Shown here: one piece after another, positions 5,942-10,383 of the stretch
Layout of the letters: the number at the start of each line of letters is the position of its first letter
Numbering within the stretch: the stretch's first letter is position 1
Assembly: GCA_964467005.1 (NCBI GenBank)
Contig: CAYXPI010000134.1
Span: 1 to 10,383 of the forward strand
From: Thermohalobaculum sp964467005
GTDB taxonomy: Bacteria; Pseudomonadota; Alphaproteobacteria; Rhodobacterales; Rhodobacteraceae
Reading direction: 5' to 3'
Length of the DNA stretch: 10,383 nucleotides
Notes under the pieces: generated by a model
Seen by the model: the letters and a program-made list of their open reading frames with translations, nothing else
Told to the model about the DNA's origin: nothing
The model's database searches: none
Translations under genes and position numbers: made by a program

Positions 5942-6742
5942 ATGCGGTGGGTCGGACTGGGTGCGGGGGCGCTCGCTCTCCTCGCAGGGGCCATGGCCGG
6001 GCCGAGCCCCGTGGAGGCCGGGGCCTGGACCCAAGCGCCGGGCTCCGGGCAGGTGATCAGCTCCGTCAGTCGCCGGGCGAGCCCCTTCTCGAGCCTTGCC
6101 GGCGGGCCGACGGACGACGATTCGACCTTCACCGCGCTCTTCTTCGAGTATGGCGTGGTGGAGGGGATCACCGTGGGGGGCACGGCGTTCATCGAGGTGA
6201 CGAGCGATGATGGGGGCAACACGGCGGAGCTCGGGCTCTTCGGGCGCTACCGCTTCTGGCAAGGCGATCACGGCGACGTGGCGGCGGTGCAGGTGGGCGT
6301 GAAGCAGCCGGTCAACGATCTCCTGGGCGGGAGCTTCGGCGGCCCGGGGGCGGACCCGACCCAGGAGGTCTCGCTCCGGCTCCTCTACGGCAAGGGCTTC
6401 GGCTTCGACTGGGGCAACGCCTTCGTCTCGACCGAGGCGGGCTATCACCTGCAAACGGACGGCGACGACGACGAGATCCGCGCCGACATCACCGTGGGCG
6501 CCCAGCCTTTCGACTGCTGTATGGGTCTCCTCGCGGTCTACAGCACCTACCCCATCGGCGATTCCGACGAGGCGAGCCTCAAGGTCGCGCCCTCGGTCAC
6601 CTACAGCTTCCGGCTGTCGGACCAACCGGACGAGAACGGCGCGCCGCCCAAGAAGACGACGCTGCAGTTCGGCCTCAGCCAGGACCTCCTGAACCTCGAC
6701 GAAGGGCTTGGCTTCCAGTTCAGCGTCTGGCAGCCGTTCTAA
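5942..6742 (+). CDS. Predicted secreted outer-membrane beta-barrel protein, function unknown
   Basis: This 266-aa protein has an N-terminal Sec-type signal peptide: MRWVGLGAGALALLAGAMAG followed by PSPVEA, with likely cleavage after A26. The mature part is rich in alternating polar/hydrophobic, Gly- and aromatic-containing segments, such as GLFGRYRFW, VSLRLLYGKGFGF, FVSTEAGYHL and VAPSVTYSFRL. Acidic, Gly-rich turns lie between them. The chain ends FQFSVWQPF, with a terminal Phe as expected of a barrel recognised by BamA. I do not recognise the exact family and assign no substrate. Two adjacent Cys (C192, C193) fall inside the barrel region, which is unusual. The open frame reaches back to 5753, but ATG 5942 is chosen because it begins the signal peptide and has GGGGG 4 nt upstream. 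The stop is 3 nt from the converging DUF4864-type gene. Confidence 0.82.
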   Translation: MRWVGLGAGALALLAGAMAGPSPVEAGAWTQAPGSGQVISSVSRRASPFSSLAGGPTDDDSTFTALFFEYGVVEGITVGGTAFIEVTSDDGGNTAELGLFGRYRFWQGDHGDVAAVQVGVKQPVNDLLGGSFGGPGADPTQEVSLRLLYGKGFGFDWGNAFVSTEAGYHLQTDGDDDEIRADITVGAQPFDCCMGLLAVYSTYPIGDSDEASLKVAPSVTYSFRLSDQPDENGAPPKKTTLQFGLSQDLLNLDEGLGFQFSVWQPF

Positions 6743-6745
6743 ATC

Positions 6746-7159
6746 TCAGCTCGACAGGCCCGGCACCTCGCGGAGGGAAACGCCCGCGATGCGCCAGCGC
6801 CCGTCCGACCGCGCCATGAGGTAATCCGCCTCGAAGAGCCGGCCGGCCGCGTCCTCGAACAAGACGGTCTTTACGAAGGCGCCGCCCCGTTCGGCCAGCG
6901 CCCGCCATTCGTAGCGCGCCGGGCGGTAGATCATCGGGTAGCCTCGCTGCACCATGCGGCCGAAATTGCGCGGCGTGCCGAATTGGGACTGGATGCGCGG
7001 CGAGGCATGGGCGAAGGCGGCCGTGAGGTCGTCGCGCTGGAAGGCGGCGATCTGGTCGGCGATCACCCGTTCGATGGCGGCGTCGGCCGTGGGGTCGGCA
7101 GCGGCGGGCGCGGATGTGAGCGCAAGGGCGGTCAGGACGGCAATGAGAAGGCGGGTCAT
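6746..7159 (-). CDS. DUF4864-type small secreted protein
   Basis: This 137-aa protein starts MTRLLIAVLTALALTSAPAA, a clear Sec signal peptide with likely cleavage after residue 21 (APAAA/DP), so the mature part should be periplasmic. The rest (IADQIAAFQRDDLTAAFAHA, then GYPMIYRPARYEW and DGRWRIAGVSL) resembles DUF4864 proteins as I remember them, which look like an NTF2-like fold with a helical start and a curved sheet. No catalytic role is known to me. The ATG at 7159 has GGAG on the minus strand with about 5 nt spacing. It converges on the beta-barrel gene with a 3-nt gap and diverges from the RNA methyltransferase gene. Domain naming rests on recall and would need a profile search. Confidence 0.8.
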   Translation of the reverse strand: MTRLLIAVLTALALTSAPAAADPTADAAIERVIADQIAAFQRDDLTAAFAHASPRIQSQFGTPRNFGRMVQRGYPMIYRPARYEWRALAERGGAFVKTVLFEDAAGRLFEADYLMARSDGRWRIAGVSLREVPGLSS

Positions 7160-7228
7160 GACATCTCCGGTCTTGGCTATCTTGCTCAGGGTGGCGCGGC
7201 GGGCGGCACGGTCAAGCAAGGGCGGAGT
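7160..7228. other. Short divergent intergenic region (DUF4864-type / RNA methyltransferase)
   Basis: These 69 bp separate two divergent starts and should contain both promoters. On the minus strand TTGACC (7215-7210, 5/6 to the -35 consensus) is present, but no matching -10 box lies 16-18 nt away. On the plus strand AAGGG (7218-7222) is the likely RBS for the GTG start at 7229. I see no convincing operator. Confidence 0.3.
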
Positions 7229-8452
7229 GTGAGCGAGGAGTTCGTGATCGAGCGGCTGGGGGCGCAGGGCGACGGCATCGTGGCCGGGAGCTCGGTCTTC
7301 GTGCCCCACACGCTTCCCGGAGAGCGGGTGGTGGCGAGCCGGTTGGGCGACCGGGCGACGCTCGAACGGGTGCTGGAGCCCGCGGCGGAGCGGGTGGAGC
7401 CCGGCTGCCCCCATTTCGGGCCCTGCGGGGGCTGCGCGCTCCAGCACGGGTCCGACGCCTTCGTCGCCCGCTGGAAAGAGGCGCAGGCCCGCGCCGCCCT
7501 CGCCGCCCGCGGGATCGAGGGGGTGGAGATCCGGCCCATCCTCACCTCGGGGCCTGGCACCCGGCGGCGCATCACGGTGGCGGCCAAGCGGACGCGGGCG
7601 GGCGTGGAGATCGGCTTTCACGGCCGGGGGAGCGACACGGTGGTGCCCGTGGCGGCCTGCCTCGTCGCCGAGCCGGAGCTCGTGGACATCCTGCCCCGCC
7701 TCGCCGAGATCGCGGAGCTCGCGGCCTCGCGCAAGGGCCAGCCGCGGCTCACCCTCACTCTGGCCGAGGGGGGCGTGGACTGTGCGGTGACGGAGGCCAA
7801 GCCGCTCGACCGGCCGGGGATGGCGCTCCTGGCCGGCATGGCGGCCCGTGCGGGCCTGGCGCGCCTCGCCTGGAACGGGGAGGTGGCGGTGACGATCGCC
7901 GAGCCCGTCCAGCGCTTCGGCCGGGCCCGGGTGGTGCCGCCGCCGGGCGGGTTCCTGCAGCCGACCGCCGAGGGCGAGGCCGCGCTCGTCGCCGCGGTGC
8001 GGGAGGCGGTGGGGGAGGTCCGTCGGGTGGCCGATCTCTTCGCCGGGTCGGGCACCTTCGCGCTGCCGCTGGCCGAGGCGGCGGAGGTGCTGGCCGTCGA
8101 GGGCGAGGCCGAGGCCATCGCCGCACTCGACAAGGGCTGGCGGGGCGCCGAGGGTCTGCGCCGGGTGCGCACGCTCCCGCGCGACCTCGTCAAGCGGCCC
8201 CTCCGGCGGGACGAGCTCAGGGGCCTCGACGCGGTGGTGATCGACCCGCCGCGGGCCGGCGCCCGGGCGCAGATGGAGCAGATCGTCGACACCCCGCCGC
8301 CCAAGATCGCGAGCGTGAGCTGCAACCCCGCCACCTTCGCGCGCGACGCGCGGATCCTCCTCGACGGGGGTTATCGGCTTCTCTGGGTGCAGCCGGTGGA
8401 CCAGTTCCGCTGGTCCCCGCATCTCGAGCTCGTGGGCGCCTTCGCGCGGTGA
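7229..8452 (+). CDS. Class I SAM-dependent RNA m5U methyltransferase with [4Fe-4S] site (TrmA/RlmC/RlmD family)
   Basis: This 407-aa protein probably makes 5-methyluridine in rRNA. Residues ~1-55 are a TRAM-like RNA-binding domain (FVIERLGAQGDGIV, FVPHTLPGE). Iron-sulfur ligands are C60, C66 and C69 in CPHFGPCGGC, with C144 in VAACLV as the likely fourth. The Rossmann part has the SAM loop ADLFAGSGTFALPLA (268-282) and IDPPRAG (338-344). The catalytic nucleophile is C365 in SVSCNPATFARD, and the probable general base is E400 in HLELVGAF. All key residues of a working enzyme are present. A GTG start at 7229 is chosen because the family begins at this point; GTG 7244 is an alternative. The Fe-S site points to RlmC/RlmD-type 23S rRNA modification rather than TrmA, but the exact uridine cannot be told. 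Confidence 0.93.
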   Translation: MSEEFVIERLGAQGDGIVAGSSVFVPHTLPGERVVASRLGDRATLERVLEPAAERVEPGCPHFGPCGGCALQHGSDAFVARWKEAQARAALAARGIEGVEIRPILTSGPGTRRRITVAAKRTRAGVEIGFHGRGSDTVVPVAACLVAEPELVDILPRLAEIAELAASRKGQPRLTLTLAEGGVDCAVTEAKPLDRPGMALLAGMAARAGLARLAWNGEVAVTIAEPVQRFGRARVVPPPGGFLQPTAEGEAALVAAVREAVGEVRRVADLFAGSGTFALPLAEAAEVLAVEGEAEAIAALDKGWRGAEGLRRVRTLPRDLVKRPLRRDELRGLDAVVIDPPRAGARAQMEQIVDTPPPKIASVSCNPATFARDARILLDGGYRLLWVQPVDQFRWSPHLELVGAFAR

Positions 8453-8455
8453 GGC

Positions 8456-8947
8456 TCAGCCCTCGCCGAGATCGTCCAGGGTCCCGTGCAACGCGAAGGC
8501 CTCGAGCCGCGCGTCCTGCGCCTTGATCGCGCGGAAGCTCTCGGCCACGCCCGAGGCGACGAGCTTGCGCTCCACGACGAGGAGCGTGTTGGGGTCGTGA
8601 TCGTCGCACATGCTGCGCATAAAGCCGAGCTCCTCCGCGGCCACTGGGCGCGCGGCGGCGAGATCCGGCGCGCCCCAGGCCTCGACGAAATGCTCGGCCA
8701 GTCGCTCGATCTGGGCCGCGTACTCCGCCTCGGTGATCTCGGTGACGGCGACGAAGGTGGCCCGGCCGAAGCTGGTGAGCCCCAGCCAGCCATTGGCGAA
8801 GGCCTGGCGCGCCTGGCCGGTGAGGTGATCCTCCGTCCAGTCCGAAAAGGCGAAGGCGCCGGAGATCGCCCACTCCCCGGGATCGGCCGCGGTCTCGAAC
8901 ACGCGGGCGTCGCTTTCGTCGAAGCGGATGGTGCGGGCGAGCCTCAT
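8456..8947 (-). CDS. DUF6505-type conserved hypothetical protein
   Basis: This is a 163-aa protein with no signal peptide or membrane segment, so probably cytoplasmic. Recognisable conserved-looking blocks are DPGEWAISGAFAFSDW (22-37), WLGLTSFGRATFVAV (54-68) and MCDDHDPNTLLVVERKLV (113-130). I associate this pattern with the DUF6505 family found beside DUF4444-type genes in alphaproteobacteria; this is recall, not a search. No activity is known to me. It is the last gene of a minus-strand operon: its ATG overlaps the upstream stop as ATGA (8947-8944), with GGAG about 6 nt before the start, so it is translationally coupled. Its stop lies 3 nt from the converging methyltransferase stop. Confidence 0.82.
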   Translation of the reverse strand: MRLARTIRFDESDARVFETAADPGEWAISGAFAFSDWTEDHLTGQARQAFANGWLGLTSFGRATFVAVTEITEAEYAAQIERLAEHFVEAWGAPDLAAARPVAAEELGFMRSMCDDHDPNTLLVVERKLVASGVAESFRAIKAQDARLEAFALHGTLDDLGEG

Positions 8948-9657
8948 GCGCGCTCCAGGAGATGCCGGGCGAGGGGGCGGAGCTCGGTGCCCGCGGGGCT
9001 CTTCACGAGCTGGCCGCAGAGTTCGTCGAGGCCGACGAAGACCCCGCCCTCCTCCAGCGGCTCGCCGAGGCCCCAGGCCCGCGCCCGCCAGGCTTCGTGG
9101 ACCGCGCCGATGCCGCGATCCTGCCAGGTGTTGATCCAGACGAGCGCGTGCCGCGCCCAGGCGTCGATGAGCCGGATGGCGGTGATCTCCGCGCAACCCT
9201 CCTCCGAGAGCCAGGTGCGCTCGGGATCCTCCCCCGGCTCATCTCCGCGCGCGGGCGCGACCCCGACCTCGATGCCCACCACCAGCCAGTCCGGCACCGC
9301 CCCGGGGTTGTCCGTGGCCGCGGCGGCCCGGAGGCGCCCGACGCGCGCGCCGTTGACCCGGAGCCCGCCCGGCCAGACGAAATGGACGGCGACCTCCGGC
9401 GGCGCGAGGGCGCCCAGCGCGTCCCCCAATCCCAGCGCGAGGGCGAAGGCGACCGTCGTCGCCCGGTCCAGCGCGACCTCCGGCGCCAGCACCATGGCGG
9501 CCCGAGCCGTCTCCACCTCCGCTGACCACACGACGAGCCCGGCATCGGTGCCGAGTGCCGCGCGCGAGACGGCCTTGGCCATCGGGTCCTGGCCGGCGGC
9601 CAAGCGCTCGCCCGTGAAGAGCGGCGGGAAGGAGGGCGCCGCCAGCGTCTCGATCAT
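8944..9657 (-). CDS. Biotin/lipoate protein ligase-like protein with C-terminal DUF4444-type region; active site looks degenerate
   Basis: This 237-aa cytoplasmic protein aligns by eye with the catalytic core of BirA/LplA ligases. RAAMVLAPEVALDRATTVAF (53-72) fits the ligase core strand and helix, and VHFVWPGGLRVNGARVG (91-107) followed by LVVGIEVGV (125-133) fits the segment holding KWPND and the active-site Lys. At those positions WPND is WPGG and the Lys is Arg (R105). The glycine/arginine-rich adenylate loop of BirA is not seen. The C-terminal ~40 residues (GEPLEEGGVFVGLDELCGQL) look like the small DUF4444 domain. The start ATG overlaps the mrp stop (ATGA, 9657-9654) and the end overlaps the next start, so it is coupled within the operon. 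It may bind biotin or lipoyl groups or act on another acyl group. Active ligation is doubtful. Confidence 0.85.
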   Translation of the reverse strand: MIETLAAPSFPPLFTGERLAAGQDPMAKAVSRAALGTDAGLVVWSAEVETARAAMVLAPEVALDRATTVAFALALGLGDALGALAPPEVAVHFVWPGGLRVNGARVGRLRAAAATDNPGAVPDWLVVGIEVGVAPARGDEPGEDPERTWLSEEGCAEITAIRLIDAWARHALVWINTWQDRGIGAVHEAWRARAWGLGEPLEEGGVFVGLDELCGQLVKSPAGTELRPLARHLLERA

Positions 9658-10383
9658 CGCATTGCGTCCAGCCCGAGCAGGCGCTCGGAGATGTCGAGGA
9701 AGGCGCGGGCCTGCGGGCTCGCCGGCTTCGCGGCCACGATGGGCGCGCCACCGTCGCCCGCCAGTCGGATCTCGAGATCGAGCGGCACCTCACCGAGGAA
9801 GGGAAGGCCGAGGCTCTCCGCCTCCGCCTTCGCGCCGCCATGGCCGAACACATGCGCCTCGTGCCCGCATTTGGGGCAGATGTAGCTCGACATGTTCTCG
9901 ATGATCCCGAGCACCGGCGTCGCGGTCTTCTTGAACATATCGAGGGCTTTGCGGGCGTCGAGGAGGGCGATGTCCTGGGGCGTGGAGACCACGACCGCCC
10001 CCGTCACCTCGGCCTTCTGAGAGAGTGTGAGCTGCACATCGCCCGTGCCCGGCGGAAGGTCGACCAGGAGGACATCGAGCCCGCCCCACTGCACCTGGCG
10101 GAGCATCTGCTCGAGCGCGCCCATGAGCATCGGCCCACGCCAGATCACGGCCTCCCCCTCGGGCACCATCATGCCGATGGAGATCGCCGTCACCCCATGG
10201 TTGCGGAGCGGCAGGATCGTCGTGCCGTCCGGCGAGGAGGGGCGGCCCGAGATGCCGAGCATCCGCGGCTGGGATGGGCCGTAGACATCGGCGTCCAACA
10301 GCCCGACCCGCTGGCCCTGGGCCGCCAGCGCCACGGCGAGGTTGGCCGAGACGGTGGACTTGCCGACCCCGCCCTTGCCCGAG
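9654..10383 (-). CDS. mrp: Mrp/ApbC/NBP35-family P-loop ATPase, Fe-S cluster carrier (5' truncated by window edge)
   Basis: This is a cytoplasmic MinD-type ATPase that holds and delivers [4Fe-4S] clusters. The frame is open from the right edge to TGA at 9656-9654, giving 242 visible residues of a family usually ~350-380 long; the N-terminal MIP18/DUF59 part is outside. The fragment begins with the deviant Walker A motif GKGGVGKST, then LLDADVYGPSQPRMLG (Walker A'), VDLPPGTGDVQLTL (switch II) and the cluster-ligand motif CPKC (codons at 9878-9867), followed by GHEAHVFGHGGA. All nucleotide- and cluster-binding residues in the visible part are intact. A GTG near 10334 could be mistaken for a start, but it lies after the Walker A motif and is internal. 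It heads the operon with the ligase-like and DUF6505-type genes, as far as the window shows. Confidence 0.95.
   Translation of the reverse strand, partial: SGKGGVGKSTVSANLAVALAAQGQRVGLLDADVYGPSQPRMLGISGRPSSPDGTTILPLRNHGVTAISIGMMVPEGEAVIWRGPMLMGALEQMLRQVQWGGLDVLLVDLPPGTGDVQLTLSQKAEVTGAVVVSTPQDIALLDARKALDMFKKTATPVLGIIENMSSYICPKCGHEAHVFGHGGAKAEAESLGLPFLGEVPLDLEIRLAGDGGAPIVAAKPASPQARAFLDISERLLGLDAMR

Noticed and set aside
8486..9904. 472-residue plus-strand open frame across the mrp operon
   Set aside because: Its product is Arg/Ala/Ser/Pro-rich and crosses three well-supported minus-strand genes with ATGA couplings.
1..10383. CRISPR array, tRNA, rRNA, insertion sequence or attachment site
   Set aside because: No regularly spaced direct repeats, no cloverleaf-like sequence, no transposase or integrase motifs and no terminal inverted repeats were seen in reading both strands.

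Overview
This window comes from a very GC-rich, gene-dense bacterial chromosome. Gene content (efp, an IMPase, a MotA/MotB-like pair, a DUF4864-type protein, then mrp, a DUF4444-type ligase-like gene and a DUF6505-type gene) suggests an alphaproteobacterium, probably Rhodobacterales or a close relative. That placement is inferred from recalled family distribution; no search was run. I see no transposase, integrase, CRISPR array, tRNA or rRNA, and nothing that looks recently acquired.

Layout. At 1-1469 (+) are the 3' end of efp, a small cupin gene whose reading frame unexpectedly runs deep into the next gene, and an inositol-monophosphatase gene (suhB type). At 1564-4921 (+) is a two-gene unit. 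The first encodes a MotA/TolQ/ExbB-like four-helix membrane protein with a long helical cytoplasmic tail. The second encodes a 701-residue protein with a MotB-like transmembrane helix, about 500 residues of Ala/Glu/Arg-rich coiled coil and a MotB-like OmpA peptidoglycan-binding domain. An HSL-family alpha/beta hydrolase (4918-5835, -) converges on it, the stop codons overlapping. A predicted secreted beta-barrel protein (5942-6742, +) diverges from the hydrolase and converges on a small secreted DUF4864-type protein (6746-7159, -). An iron-sulfur, SAM-dependent RNA m5U methyltransferase (7229-8452, +) diverges from that and converges on a minus-strand operon: mrp (ATPase, cut by the right edge), a BirA/LplA-like protein with a degenerate active site, and a DUF6505-type protein, joined by two 4-nt ATGA overlaps.

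How the genes may work together. The clearest system is the MotA-like/MotB-like pair. It carries the elements of a proton-driven inner-membrane complex anchored in the cell wall: channel subunit, ion-binding Asp, stalk and peptidoglycan clamp. It is neither a flagellar stator nor an evident TolQR/ExbBD pair, and it lacks the effector genes of Zorya defence. The stalk is far too long to lie fully extended across a normal periplasm. The mrp operon hints at a link between Fe-S delivery and lipoate/biotin-type metabolism, but only by position.

A recurring architectural feature is that all three convergent gene pairs have stop codons overlapping or only 3 nt apart, with no recognisable T-tract terminator.
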